DNA of 64,000 nt from Candidatus Bathyarchaeota archaeon. GTDB taxonomy: Archaea; Thermoproteota; Bathyarchaeia; Bathyarchaeales; Bathycorpusculaceae. The notes beneath the pieces were generated by a model. It was not told where the DNA came from and did not search any database. It saw only the letters and a list, made by a program, of their open reading frames with translations. The position numbers and the translations under genes are program-made. This document shows positions 8,970 through 17,022 of the stretch, in pieces. Location: assembly GCA_026014735.1 (NCBI GenBank), contig JAOZHT010000001.1, positions 806,001 through 870,000 on the forward strand, given 5' to 3'. The number at the start of each line of letters is the position of its first letter. Position 1 is the stretch's first letter.

Positions 8970-9318
8970 AGCTGCCGATTTTCTGTTTCGTGAGCAGGCT
9001 GATTTTGCGGCGGTTACTGTAGGATTTGGCGTGGTCGCTGAATTTCTCGCCGATCATAATGGGGTTTGAGAGATCCACATCTTCAGAGGCACTGTCAAGG
9101 TTTATGATGACGTTGACGCCGATGGTGCGGTTCCAATCTCGGACCCAAACGCCCTGCTCCATCCGCCCCTTCTGAACGACTAAATCGAAGTGCCGCAGAA
9201 CCCCGCTGTGGCCCTCCATCCGCACGTTTTCGCCGTTGACCTTGTAGCCTTCTTTTTTGAAGTACTGCAAGGATAACTCTAACAAACGTGACCGTGGCTT
9301 CTGCTCGTCTGCGCTCAT
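8962..9318 (-). CDS. Small conserved archaeal protein, nuclease-like fold possible
   Basis: 118 residues. An N-terminal helix (LLELSLQYFKKEGYKV) is followed by strands with HFDLVVQKG and GVWVRDWNRTIGVNVI. This resembles the helix plus D-x-V ... core of Mrr/restriction-endonuclease-like proteins, but the usual E/QxK motif is replaced by RDWNR, so catalysis is doubtful. Divergent from the zinc-ribbon gene at 9399. Function unknown. Confidence 0.6.
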   Translation of the reverse strand: MSADEQKPRSRLLELSLQYFKKEGYKVNGENVRMEGHSGVLRHFDLVVQKGRMEQGVWVRDWNRTIGVNVIINLDSASEDVDLSNPIMIGEKFSDHAKSYSNRRKISLLTKQKIGSFR

Positions 9319-9398
9319 GCTCGCTCCCTACTTACCGTTTACTCCTAAACTGTTATCTGAGTGTGTGTGGAAAAGGCTTTCGGAAGCCGACCCATAAA

Positions 9399-9599
9399 AT
9401 GGCGCCAACCACCATAGTGAAATGCCCAAAATGCAGCAGCTACATGCTTACAGGAGCAAAACAGAAAACCAAAAGCTGCCCCAGCTGCGGCGCAACCGTA
9501 AAGCTCCAAAATGCCCCTAAGATTGCATCGGCAAACAGCGCCTTTGAAGCCTCCGAGATGCTCAAAAAACTCAAAAGCGAACGAGGCTTTAGCCGCTAA
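9399..9599 (+). CDS. Zinc-ribbon protein, 66 residues
   Basis: The start is the ATG at 9399, after which the frame looks coding (MAPTTIVKCPKC). Two CxxC knuckles, CPKC (9-12) and CPSC (28-31), make a zinc ribbon, followed by a helical tail (FEASEMLKKLKSERGF). Its stop overlaps the end of the convergent thiolase gene by four bases. Related small archaeal zinc-ribbon proteins have unknown roles, likely nucleic-acid or protein contacts. Confidence 0.75.
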   Translation: MAPTTIVKCPKCSSYMLTGAKQKTKSCPSCGATVKLQNAPKIASANSAFEASEMLKKLKSERGFSR

Positions 9600-10534
9600 C
9601 GGATACTCTGCAGCAGCTCGCAGGTCTTGCATAGCTTGGTTGCAGAGGGCTCCCCGCATTCACTGCAGGTTTGATATGCATCTTTTTTGATGGTTTCCTC
9701 TATTGCTGGGCGCAGACGCTGCATCGTGCGGAAAACCGTGAATTTGGTTCCAGCATGCTTCTGCTCCATGCGGTTAAGCATCCCGCGAATATCGTTGCGT
9801 AACGCTTCACCAGCGTAGGGGCAAGGGGTATCCTGGAAAACGATTTTCTTGACGTAAGCATAAAGCGCGGATTCCCGTTCAGGGATCTCGCAGAAAGGCT
9901 TGATTTTCTGCACAAACAGCGGATGCACCTCACCCGACACAGGGTTCTCCTTAGCCAGCCGCATGATGTCGCCGCGCAGAATATTCATAAGAGCCGTTTG
10001 GGCTTCATCGTCAAGCGTATGCCCCGTGGCAACCTTATCTGCACCTACCTCCCGTGCACCAGCATTTATGGCACGACGCCGCAGAACCCCACAATACGCG
10101 CAGGCAGTCAACTCGCTTTTACCTTCCCTTCGGCTGCGAGCAATGATTTCATCGAGGCTAAAACCGTAGAGCAATCGAAAAGACACCACATGATGAGGCA
10201 CACCAAGCTTACTGCAGGCATCAGCGGCGATCTCCAACGCCTCATCGCGGTAGCCCCGGATTCCCTCGTCAACGGTGACTGCGGTCAGGGTGGTTTGGGG
10301 GCGATGCTTCCTGATTTTCGCCATGATATGGAGCAGGGCAAGGCTGTCTTTGCCGCCGCTGACTGCCACAGCGAGGTGATCGTTGAATTTTAGCATGCGG
10401 TAGCGGGTTATGGTGCCACGGACTTTATCTTCGACGGATTGGGCAAAGCAGCGTTTGCAGAGGCGCTCGCCGCTGTATTGCCGATAGAAGAAGGCGATTC
10501 GGCTGTGGCATTTGCTGCAAACCACTTCAGTCAT
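9596..10534 (-). CDS. tRNA 2-thiolation protein, Ncs6/TtuA family
   Basis: 312 residues. N-terminal zinc finger (CSKCHS...CKRC), PP-loop SGGKDS near residue 60 that adenylates the tRNA base, a catalytic CAYCGVLRRR segment near 143, and a C-terminal zinc finger (CSECGEPSATKLCKTC). This order is that of Ncs6/CTU1 and TtuA, which put sulfur on U34 of some tRNAs or on U54. Length matches the family. Which uridine is modified cannot be told from the sequence alone. Confidence 0.93.
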   Translation of the reverse strand: MTEVVCSKCHSRIAFFYRQYSGERLCKRCFAQSVEDKVRGTITRYRMLKFNDHLAVAVSGGKDSLALLHIMAKIRKHRPQTTLTAVTVDEGIRGYRDEALEIAADACSKLGVPHHVVSFRLLYGFSLDEIIARSRREGKSELTACAYCGVLRRRAINAGAREVGADKVATGHTLDDEAQTALMNILRGDIMRLAKENPVSGEVHPLFVQKIKPFCEIPERESALYAYVKKIVFQDTPCPYAGEALRNDIRGMLNRMEQKHAGTKFTVFRTMQRLRPAIEETIKKDAYQTCSECGEPSATKLCKTCELLQSIR

Positions 10535-10610
10535 GGCAGATTCCCTGTAGCAGAGTGCTGTGTTAAACTAAATAAACGATGCCACATTAAAGCATACTTT
10601 GGCGGGCAAA

Positions 10611-11315
10611 ATGACAGTGAAACCCCAACGGAAACAGGACCAAAAAGCAGTGGCATACACCCAAGAGCATTGGCAACAGCTCAAGCTGCTACGTGAGAAA
10701 GCCCGCATGGTTATGGCGGCGCTGCAAAAAAATCACCTGAACTGCTCAGTGCATGGCAGCGTGGCACGCGGCGATGTAAAAGCCAAAAGCGACGTGGATG
10801 TTTTCGTCTGGGAAATCCAAAGCGGTTTTAGGGTAGAATCCGCCCTGGAAGCCTCAGGTTACGCCATAGACCGCCGTATGCTGGTGCAGGCAACACCTAA
10901 CTACGCCATGAAAGCCCACATAGCCCTCGATGAGCAAACCACCGTTACGTTCCCGCTTATGGAGATGCGGCGTGTGGAACGCGAGTTTTATCGTTTCGGA
11001 GGAGAAGCCACGCTCCGACTGCTTGAGGCAGATACGCGTGTGGCAGGGGTGGATAAGCGGCTTATGCTTATTGAGCCCACAGAGGCTGGCCACGTTGAAA
11101 GCAGCATAGCCGGTAGAGAGGAAAGCGTTGCTAGATTGCTTGGGATTTCATCTGCGACGGTGCTGGATAGAGTTCATGCGTTAACGCGGCGGGATGAGGT
11201 GGGCAGAACAGGGGTTTTTGTTAAAAAGGAGCTTGCGCCCGAGGACACTTTTGAGTTGGCGCTAAAAAGGTTGGCTGAGGCAAACCCTGCGGTTCGCCGC
11301 CGAATAAAGGGTTAA
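10611..11315 (+). CDS. Nucleotidyltransferase-domain protein
   Basis: 234 residues from the ATG at 10611 (a TTG at 10599 is also in frame). Residues about 45-65 hold the polymerase-beta-like motif HGSVARGDVKAKSDVDVFV (GS...DxD), as in COG2413-type archaeal nucleotidyltransferases. The rest includes a second conserved segment (AHIALDEQTTVTFPLMEMRRVEREFYRFGG). The C-terminal 80 residues look like a small helical DNA- or RNA-binding part (ESVARLLGISSATVLDRVHAL). It lies beside the gene for TBP, on the opposite strand. Substrate unknown. Confidence 0.85.
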   Translation: MTVKPQRKQDQKAVAYTQEHWQQLKLLREKARMVMAALQKNHLNCSVHGSVARGDVKAKSDVDVFVWEIQSGFRVESALEASGYAIDRRMLVQATPNYAMKAHIALDEQTTVTFPLMEMRRVEREFYRFGGEATLRLLEADTRVAGVDKRLMLIEPTEAGHVESSIAGREESVARLLGISSATVLDRVHALTRRDEVGRTGVFVKKELAPEDTFELALKRLAEANPAVRRRIKG

Positions 11316-11322
11316 AAAGGGT

Positions 11323-11886
11323 TTAAGAGGGGTAATAGATGAGTTCTTTTTCTTCGAGAAGCTGCTGGATCTTGTCGACTGCCTCATAGACCTGCTCTTC
11401 CTTCTTTGCGCCGACACAGACCAGTTTGCCTGCGCTGAAGATAAGGAAGACCACTTTGGGTTCATCCATGCGGTAGACTGCACCCGGGAACTGCTCAGGT
11501 TCATACATGACTCGGCTGAGTTTGTACACTAAGCTTTCAAGGTCGATTTCTCCGCCCAGTTCCGCTGACGCCACGATGTTTTGGATGTTAACGATTGGTT
11601 TCTCGGTGATTTGGATGCCTTCGCCGCGTAGTTCCTTAACGACTTTCTCGACTGCGCTACGGCTTTCTTTTTCTGATTTTGCGCCTGTGCAGACCATTTT
11701 GCCTGTGCCGAAGATGAGGGTGGCGGTTTTGGGTTTTTTTAGTCGGAAGACAAGGCCTGGGAAAACAGAGGGGTTGTACTCTGTCTGGGGGAATTTCTCG
11801 ACGATTTTCTGTAAGTCAATTTTCTGGTTAAGTGACACTGAAGCGACAATGTTTTGGATGCTTATGATGGGTTTTCGTTTACTCAT
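11323..11886 (-). CDS. tbp: TATA-box binding protein
   Basis: 187 residues made of two direct repeats of about 90 residues: VQNIVASVSL/IVNIQNIVASAELGGEIDL, each with the FPGLVFR/FPGAVYR, KMVCTGAKS/KLVCVGAKK motifs, the saddle fold of TBP that bends TATA boxes to start transcription. The C-terminal tail is short (LLEEKELIYYPS). This is the general archaeal initiation factor. Its own TATA box is visible at 11926-11933. Confidence 0.98.
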   Translation of the reverse strand: MSKRKPIISIQNIVASVSLNQKIDLQKIVEKFPQTEYNPSVFPGLVFRLKKPKTATLIFGTGKMVCTGAKSEKESRSAVEKVVKELRGEGIQITEKPIVNIQNIVASAELGGEIDLESLVYKLSRVMYEPEQFPGAVYRMDEPKVVFLIFSAGKLVCVGAKKEEQVYEAVDKIQQLLEEKELIYYPS

Positions 11887-11925
11887 GTCAACTCACATGC
11901 TTCCCTATTTAAATACTAAAGGGAG

Positions 11926-11933
11926 TATATAAA
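11926..11933 (-). promoter_or_regulatory. TATA box of tbp
   Basis: TTTATATA on the minus strand, 40 bases before the ATG at 11886; near-perfect archaeal consensus. The rest of 11934-12212 has no credible gene. Confidence 0.6.
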
Positions 11934-12212
11934 GCATCTATTTATAAATGACGATTAATGGCTAACCTGATTGAAATTTTGCACAATTTTCCAAATCCGC
12001 CGTTGACCATCCTTCCCTTTTTGCAACTTCAGTTGGGTTTGTTTTTCTATAGTTGTTGCTGTGGCAAAGCGCCTTTACACAACAACTACCTGTGGCGATT
12101 GTGGGCTGCTGCTTTTCCGTTTCAGGCATGGCAGGCAGTTGCTGGCGGGTTGTGCAGTATGCCACAAGCTGAAGGGGCTCTTGTATGGGAAAGAAGGCGT
12201 GCCCTGTAGCTT

Positions 12213-12539
12213 TTATCGTGGCTCTTTGGCTGGTTTCTTATGGGATGGATGCACATGATTGATGCCGATGTACATGGCTACGATGAAGAGCGAAACGAAA
12301 ACAACCACGACCACCAGCACGATTGTTAGGCTGATGCGGCTCTGATCTGCCTGCTGAGGCGAGGGAAAAACAGTTACGTTGCCCCCTGTCTCCATGCCCG
12401 TGGGGTTCTGGATAACAATATTACCTAAAGGCCCCCCCGCCAACGTAAAATACACCAGGGGCACCACAAAGGCAACCGCCAAAAACACGCCTGCCAACGC
12501 AAAAACAGCCTTATTATGCAGAAAAAAATCCTCCACCAT
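12213..12539 (-). CDS. Small two-helix membrane protein
   Basis: 108 residues with an N-terminal membrane helix (residues 10-34), an extracellular Asn/Gly/Pro-rich loop of about 35 residues, a second helix (68-93, LTIVLVVVVVFVSLFIVAMYIG) and a basic C-terminal tail (HPSHKKPAKEPR). The pattern suggests a cytochrome-oxidase-subunit-II-like anchor, but no metal ligands are seen. Unknown function. Confidence 0.65.
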   Translation of the reverse strand: MVEDFFLHNKAVFALAGVFLAVAFVVPLVYFTLAGGPLGNIVIQNPTGMETGGNVTVFPSPQQADQSRISLTIVLVVVVVFVSLFIVAMYIGINHVHPSHKKPAKEPR

Positions 12540-12577
12540 ATACTTTCTCAGCCACGGTAATAAGGATAAAGGCAGAC

Positions 12578-12654
12578 TGGTGGGCCGTACCGGATTTGAA
12601 CCGGTGATCTTCGCCGCGTGAGGGCGACGTCCTAGCCAGCTAGACTAACGGCCC
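12578..12654 (-). tRNA. tRNA-Val (CAC)
   Basis: Acceptor GGGCCGT pairs with ACGGCCC, T arm ACCGG-TTCAAAT-CCGGT, anticodon stem TCGCC/GGCGA with loop CTCACGC, giving anticodon CAC. The discriminator A at 12581 is followed by an encoded CCA (12580-12578). No intron. Confidence 0.93.
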
Positions 12655-12736
12655 AGTGTGGATTCCAAATAAATAGTGTGCTTTCATAAAACCTTTCCCT
12701 CTACACCGCATAAAGATCAGGTAGGCGAAACACAAA

Positions 12737-12859
12737 ATGATAAACCTCACACGATTAAGCGAACATAAACACGACGACCTCATAGTCCTACTGTGCTTTC
12801 TAGGCGGAGCACTCGCAGGCTTTGTCTTCATGCATCACACCGCGATTTTCGGCATCTAG
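12737..12859 (+). CDS. Possible 40-residue membrane peptide
   Basis: ATG to TAG frame encoding an Asp/His-containing N-terminus and one strong membrane helix (LIVLLCFLGGALAGFVF). No clear ribosome-binding site. It may be real, as short single-helix proteins are common in archaea, but support is only the hydrophobic pattern. Confidence 0.3.
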   Translation: MINLTRLSEHKHDDLIVLLCFLGGALAGFVFMHHTAIFGI

Positions 12860-12918
12860 CCAAACCGCGAAAGCCAGAGAAAGATTCAAAATAATAGGCA
12901 TCATGTATGATGCGGTAT

Positions 12919-12960
12919 CCCAGGCTTACGAGCCAAGGTAGCTCAGCTTGGAGAATGCTC
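12919..12960 (+). pseudogene. Decayed 5' half of a tRNA gene
   Basis: GCCAAGGTAGCTCAGCTTGG plus GAGAATGCTC at 12932-12960 matches the first half of the tRNA at 13687 (about 24 of 29 positions). The similarity begins upstream with CCCAGG at 12919 (13675 in the intact gene). The D stem is broken and no anticodon arm follows. The LAGLIDADG gene lies between the two copies. Confidence 0.7.
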
Positions 12961-13004
12961 TTTTTCTTACGTAGATTTAAAAATAGTACAGCATAATTGA
13001 AAAT

Positions 13005-13655
13005 GTGCATATTGACGATAAAGCGCTCACATCTGGTCTTTGTGAGTTCGTTGGTTCTGTGATTGGTAATGGTAATCTATGGACAGATGGGTCACGATAT
13101 AGAGTGGAAATAACTGGTGATCCCAAGTTAGACCTTCAATACTTTAATCATCTTTCGGTTCTTTGCGGCAGTTTATTTTCCAAAAAACCTTATCCAATGC
13201 GCATCCACCAAAGAGGTTTGAGATTAAGGCTGCAATCAAAGGAAGCATATAGTCTCCTCAGTGCCCTTGGGATTCCCGCTGGAAAAGCTAAATCCCACAA
13301 AGTGACAATTCCCAATCTGATATTAGAAAAGGGATGGGCTTTTTCCAAATGGACATTACGGGGAATAATGGACACTGATGGCACGGTGTTCTACAGCAAG
13401 AAAACATACGAGAAACCAGTTTATCCCACAATTGAAGTTAGAACTTGCAGCAAACCCCTTGCAATTCAAATCAATGAATTATTGCAGCAACAGACTTTTA
13501 GGCCTCGATTAAGAGGCGATGCTAACGAAGGGTACCATGTGGCTTTGTATGGAAATAATATGCTTAATCGTTGGGTTAAAGAAATCAGTTTCTCGAATTC
13601 TAAACATCTAAACAAGATACACCCGCCCCAATCAGAAAACTTTAAAATACCCTAA
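13005..13655 (+). CDS. LAGLIDADG homing-endonuclease-like protein
   Basis: 216 residues. Two LAGLIDADG-type helices can be seen: CEFVGSVIGNGN near residue 13-24 and TLRGIMDTDGTV near 117-128, each ending in the acidic/polar position used for metal binding (Asn in the first, Asp in the second). Spacing fits a single-chain two-domain enzyme of this class. A GTG at 13005 lies about 27 bases after a TATA-like ATTTAAAAATAG (near 12973), as for a leaderless mRNA. It lies between a tRNA 5'-half copy and an intron-containing tRNA, the usual context of intron-associated endonucleases. The first motif has Asn, not Asp, so cleavage activity is uncertain. Confidence 0.85.
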   Translation: MHIDDKALTSGLCEFVGSVIGNGNLWTDGSRYRVEITGDPKLDLQYFNHLSVLCGSLFSKKPYPMRIHQRGLRLRLQSKEAYSLLSALGIPAGKAKSHKVTIPNLILEKGWAFSKWTLRGIMDTDGTVFYSKKTYEKPVYPTIEVRTCSKPLAIQINELLQQQTFRPRLRGDANEGYHVALYGNNMLNRWVKEISFSNSKHLNKIHPPQSENFKIP

Positions 13656-13686
13656 CTTCATTTCATGTTGGTCACCCAGGATAAGT

Positions 13687-13793
13687 GCCGAGGTAGCTCA
13701 GCCTGGGAGAGCGCTCGACTTAGTTACTTCTCGTAACTAGGGGCGAAGCTGAAGACCGAGTCGTCGCATGTTCAAACCCTGCCCTCGGCACCA
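13687..13793 (+). tRNA. Intron-containing tRNA, probably Phe (GAA)
   Basis: Acceptor GCCGAGG pairs with CCTCGGC; D arm GCTC...GAGC; discriminator A13790 and encoded CCA. The anticodon arm is interrupted by about 30 bases (within 13718-13750) that form a hairpin (TAGTTAC-ttctc-GTAACTA). Removing them gives stem CTCGG/CCGAG and loop CTGAAGA, anticodon GAA, and the acceptor and D arm fit archaeal tRNA-Phe. The exact splice sites are ambiguous by three bases and the position (near 30/31 or 33/34) is not the common 37/38. The T stem GCATG/CCTGC has one mismatch. Confidence 0.8.
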
Positions 13794-13837
13794 CCATATT
13801 TACATTTACCTACCAAGGTGCTGGCTTTTGGAGCTCT

Positions 13838-13854
13838 TCTAAAAATTTTTTAGA
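13838..13854. terminator. Palindromic T-rich terminator-like site
   Basis: TCTAAAAA-T-TTTTTAGA is a near-perfect palindrome with a T run on each strand. It lies between the tRNA and the convergent gene at 13886. Confidence 0.45.
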
Positions 13855-13885
13855 GGTTGACTTTACCGACACGATATATCGAGAA

Positions 13886-14452
13886 TTATAGGTATTGATC
13901 TTCGTCCATTGCCAGTTTTATTATTTTTTGGCGTGTTTTAGAGAGAACCACTGGGTCATCTAGCGGTAAGTGTTCTTGTTGTGCGGTGGCTTTTTGTGTG
14001 TCGTGGACGTATGTTTGGGCTGCTCTGCTTATGGCTTCAAGCGGTAGTTGGCCGGTGCCGTTGATGCCTGGGCAGTCGCAGTCAGCTGGCAGGTCCACTT
14101 CGATCTGGTTTTTGGTGTAGTCCCAATCTGTAACGATGAAGGGCACTATGTGGCAGATTGCGGGTTTTACGCCCTGTATTTTGCATTGGTTGGCTTGGGT
14201 TAGGAAGTAGCATCCGCCTTGTTTGCGGCTGCGGATTAAACGGGGCTCAGACAGGTCGCATAGGTCGAGGAAATCGGTGAATCCCCTTTTTTCGATGCGT
14301 TGGCGTTCCTCGCCGGTGACGTCGGCGGGTTGCTCTCTGCAGCATCGGCCGCATCCTTTACATCTAAAACCTACGCCACCGGGGAAAACAACGTTCTCGA
14401 ACTGCAAACAATCGCCAAATAGGAACATAAAAGGATTGTATTTAACCTTCAT
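13886..14452 (-). CDS. YkgJ-family cysteine-cluster protein
   Basis: 188 residues. Conserved cysteines CKGCGRCCRE (near residue 31-40) and CYFL...CKIQGVKPAICHIVPF match the YkgJ/UPF0153 putative zinc- or iron-sulfur-binding cluster. An extra CDCPG near 135 is common in archaeal members. Enzymatic role is unknown. Single gene, divergent from the dehydrogenase-like gene downstream. Confidence 0.87.
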   Translation of the reverse strand: MKVKYNPFMFLFGDCLQFENVVFPGGVGFRCKGCGRCCREQPADVTGEERQRIEKRGFTDFLDLCDLSEPRLIRSRKQGGCYFLTQANQCKIQGVKPAICHIVPFIVTDWDYTKNQIEVDLPADCDCPGINGTGQLPLEAISRAAQTYVHDTQKATAQQEHLPLDDPVVLSKTRQKIIKLAMDEDQYL

Positions 14453-14582
14453 CTATAGGGATTTGAAAAATCAAGTCTTCAATGCGTTTGATTTCTTTAT
14501 GCCCTCGGCACCCCTCACTAATTGCTTGTTTGGCAAGCGTTAATCCCTAAAATTTTATTAGATATCCACAGGTAATTTACTT

Positions 14583-15599
14583 GTGGAGACGTCAATTTTG
14601 GAGACTCTTTTGTTGACCGATAACCAAGTAAAAGACCTTCTTACGATGCCCGAAGTAATCAGTCAAGTCGAGTCAGCGTTTAAGCAAAAGGCAAGCGGGC
14701 ACGTGCAGATGCCGGCAAAAGCTTACCTTACCTACAGAAAATACAATGGCGACCTACGCACTATGCCAAGCTATCTTGAAGAACTCGACGTATCAGCCGT
14801 CAAACTGGTAAACGTTCACCCTGACAATCACTCCAAGTTTAATTTGCCCACAGTCATGGCTACAGTTACACTGTTTGATCCTGCAAACGGCTTTCCCCTG
14901 GCTATAATGGGTGGAACAACCCTGACTGATATGCGAACAGGCGCAGCGGGGGGTGTAGCCGCTAAATTCCTTGCCAAGAAGAACTCTAAAACCGTTGCGT
15001 TAATTGGGGCGGGCGCTCAATCACGAACTCAGTTGATGGCTCTGTTTGAAGTATTCAAGAAATTCGAGGAAATAAGAATCTGGAGCCGACATACTGCAAC
15101 CGAACAGGTTTTTTTGGCAGATGCCGAGAAAAAATACGGTCACTTATGCAAGTTCATTTTGGAAAAAAATGTAGACAAAACAGTGGAGGGGGCAGACATC
15201 GTCGTCACAGCCACTCCTTCGAGGGAGCCCCTGGTTTCAGACGACATGATAGCGGAGGGAACACATATTAACACCATCGGCGCAGACGCCTTCGGCAAAG
15301 AAGAACTCGATCCGCTTATTTTGAAACGCAGCAAATTCGTAATCGACGATTGGGAGCAAATATCCCATACCGGTCAAATCGATGTGCCGCTGATGCTTAG
15401 AGATAACATAATCACACGGGAGGATGTGTGGGCTGAAATCGGCGAAGTAGTCTCAGGGATGAAGGCAGGAAGAACCTCCGATGAGGAAATCACAGTTTTT
15501 GTCTCCACCGGCTTGGCGGTTCAGGATGCAGTTACGGCTAAAATCGCTTATGATAAAGCATTAAAGAAGGGAATCGGCAGCTTCGTAAAGATAGTGTAA
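14583..15599 (+). CDS. Ornithine cyclodeaminase/alanine dehydrogenase (OCD/mu-crystallin) family
   Basis: 338 residues, full family length. Rossmann motif VALIGAGAQSRTQL near residue 138-151, conserved MPAKAYLTY early substrate-binding segment (Lys near 40-45), GGTTLTDMRTGAA near 120, TATPSREPLV near 207 and TIGADAFGKEELD. Archaeal members include a true alanine dehydrogenase (A. fulgidus) and ornithine cyclodeaminases; the sequence does not settle which amino acid is used. NAD-dependent. GTG start at 14583 is approximate. Confidence 0.88.
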   Translation: METSILETLLLTDNQVKDLLTMPEVISQVESAFKQKASGHVQMPAKAYLTYRKYNGDLRTMPSYLEELDVSAVKLVNVHPDNHSKFNLPTVMATVTLFDPANGFPLAIMGGTTLTDMRTGAAGGVAAKFLAKKNSKTVALIGAGAQSRTQLMALFEVFKKFEEIRIWSRHTATEQVFLADAEKKYGHLCKFILEKNVDKTVEGADIVVTATPSREPLVSDDMIAEGTHINTIGADAFGKEELDPLILKRSKFVIDDWEQISHTGQIDVPLMLRDNIITREDVWAEIGEVVSGMKAGRTSDEEITVFVSTGLAVQDAVTAKIAYDKALKKGIGSFVKIV

Positions 15600-15614
15600 C
15601 TGCCGTTAGCTGGA

Positions 15615-16856
15615 TTAATGCATAAGTAAGTCATCGAATAGCCGCAGGTAGTCATGCAGGTGGCTGATTATCAGAAAGTTCTTGCGCACCCACTCCTTAC
15701 CATGCAGCCCCATCTGCTTAGCTGCCCCATGGTTTCTGAGCAGATAAAGCGTCCGCTCCGCTGCCTGCTCCACCGAATCGACCAAGAACCCGTTTTGGCC
15801 ATCGGAGATTTGAAGCGGAATCCCCCCTGCTTTTCGCCCCACCACCGGCACGCCCTTCCAGAGTGCCTCAGCCACCGTTAAACCGAAGCCCTCCCGCGTG
15901 GACATCTGCAGCACCACCTGGGAAGCCCGCTGCAAAGCGTTAACCTCCAAATCAGTTATGCCCCTGGAGTCAGTCAGCAGCAGGTGCACATCGGGGTCTT
16001 CGCCGGCGTGCCGCGCGGTTTTCTCGAAATAAAGCAGCGCTTCGGGGTCATCAGATGCCATGCCGCCGATAAGCAGCAGCTGAGCGGTCGGAAACATACT
16101 TTTCACTTGGCGGTAGACGTCTATGGCGGCGGAGGGGTTCTTCCAGGGGTCAAAGCGGCCCACCTGCGTGATGATGGGCTGGTCAGCTTTGATGTCGAAG
16201 CGGTCAAGGACGGCTTTTACCTCGGAGTCGGTGAGGTCGCGGTTTTTTTCGCTCAGCGGGTTAATGGAGGGGGGACGTATTGCTACTTTGGGCACGGCTA
16301 GCGAGGATATGACGTATTGTTTGGCGGTGAAGACGGCGGCGTTGTAGCCTGCGATGTAGGGTTCAATGAAGTCCCAGACGGCTAGGTTGGGGGTGGAGAG
16401 GTCGATGTGGCACTGCCAAATCCACTGGTTGCATCTGTGGGGGTAAAACTTGATGAGCGCGGCAGGTTGAGCATCATGCACCATCACGATGTCGCTGTCA
16501 AGGCTTGCTTTTTCGCTGTTACGCCTGTTGCCCTCCAAGTAGGTTTGCATTTCCGAATGGCTAAGCGCAAGGTGAGCGCCCTGCAATCCGTTGTGGATTT
16601 TTTTGGTGACGTTAAAGAAGCCCAGATCACCCCGGATGACTTCCCACCTCACATCCAAACCCGCATCCGCCATCAGGGGAACCATGCTGTGGAGGATTTC
16701 AGCTACGCCCCCGCCATACGCCGTTGAGTTCACATGGGTCACTGATTTGCCCTTTAAATGCTCACCGAGGGCACGTACACTCTGGATTTGTTCCTCCCCG
16801 ACGATTGAGGTAAAATCGGATAGTTCGATTCTGCCCGTTAACCCAACATCCAACAT
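15615..16856 (-). CDS. treT: Trehalose glycosyltransferring synthase (TreT-type)
   Basis: 413 residues from the ATG at 16856, the length of the Thermococcus enzyme. GT4 fold: N-terminal THVNSTAYGGGVAEILHSMVPL, LHHD-like VMVHDAQPAALI, WQCHIDLSTPN, nucleotide-sugar segment QVGRFDPWKNP and the C-terminal EGFGLTVAEALWKGVPVVGRKAGGIP with its two glutamates. These are the marks of TreT, which joins NDP-glucose to glucose to make trehalose, a compatible solute. Start codons TTG and GTG are also in frame just upstream. Confidence 0.88.
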   Translation of the reverse strand: MLDVGLTGRIELSDFTSIVGEEQIQSVRALGEHLKGKSVTHVNSTAYGGGVAEILHSMVPLMADAGLDVRWEVIRGDLGFFNVTKKIHNGLQGAHLALSHSEMQTYLEGNRRNSEKASLDSDIVMVHDAQPAALIKFYPHRCNQWIWQCHIDLSTPNLAVWDFIEPYIAGYNAAVFTAKQYVISSLAVPKVAIRPPSINPLSEKNRDLTDSEVKAVLDRFDIKADQPIITQVGRFDPWKNPSAAIDVYRQVKSMFPTAQLLLIGGMASDDPEALLYFEKTARHAGEDPDVHLLLTDSRGITDLEVNALQRASQVVLQMSTREGFGLTVAEALWKGVPVVGRKAGGIPLQISDGQNGFLVDSVEQAAERTLYLLRNHGAAKQMGLHGKEWVRKNFLIISHLHDYLRLFDDLLMH

Positions 16857-17022
16857 GCAAAACACCAAAAACAGGTTCCTAAATGTAAAACTGGGACAAT
16901 ATTATGGAGCTGCTGCTTCAATAATAATCCTTTGATACCCCGGTGTATCTGGCGATTGCACTCTTTGGCTTTTAATCGCCTAAACCCTTGATTTAAACAA
17001 CAGATAAATATGATAAACACCT

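Noticed and set aside
12061-12258. Frame with CGDCG and CAVC that resembles a zinc ribbon
   Set aside because: GTG start without ribosome-binding site, no further family features, and it overlaps the membrane-protein gene on the other strand.
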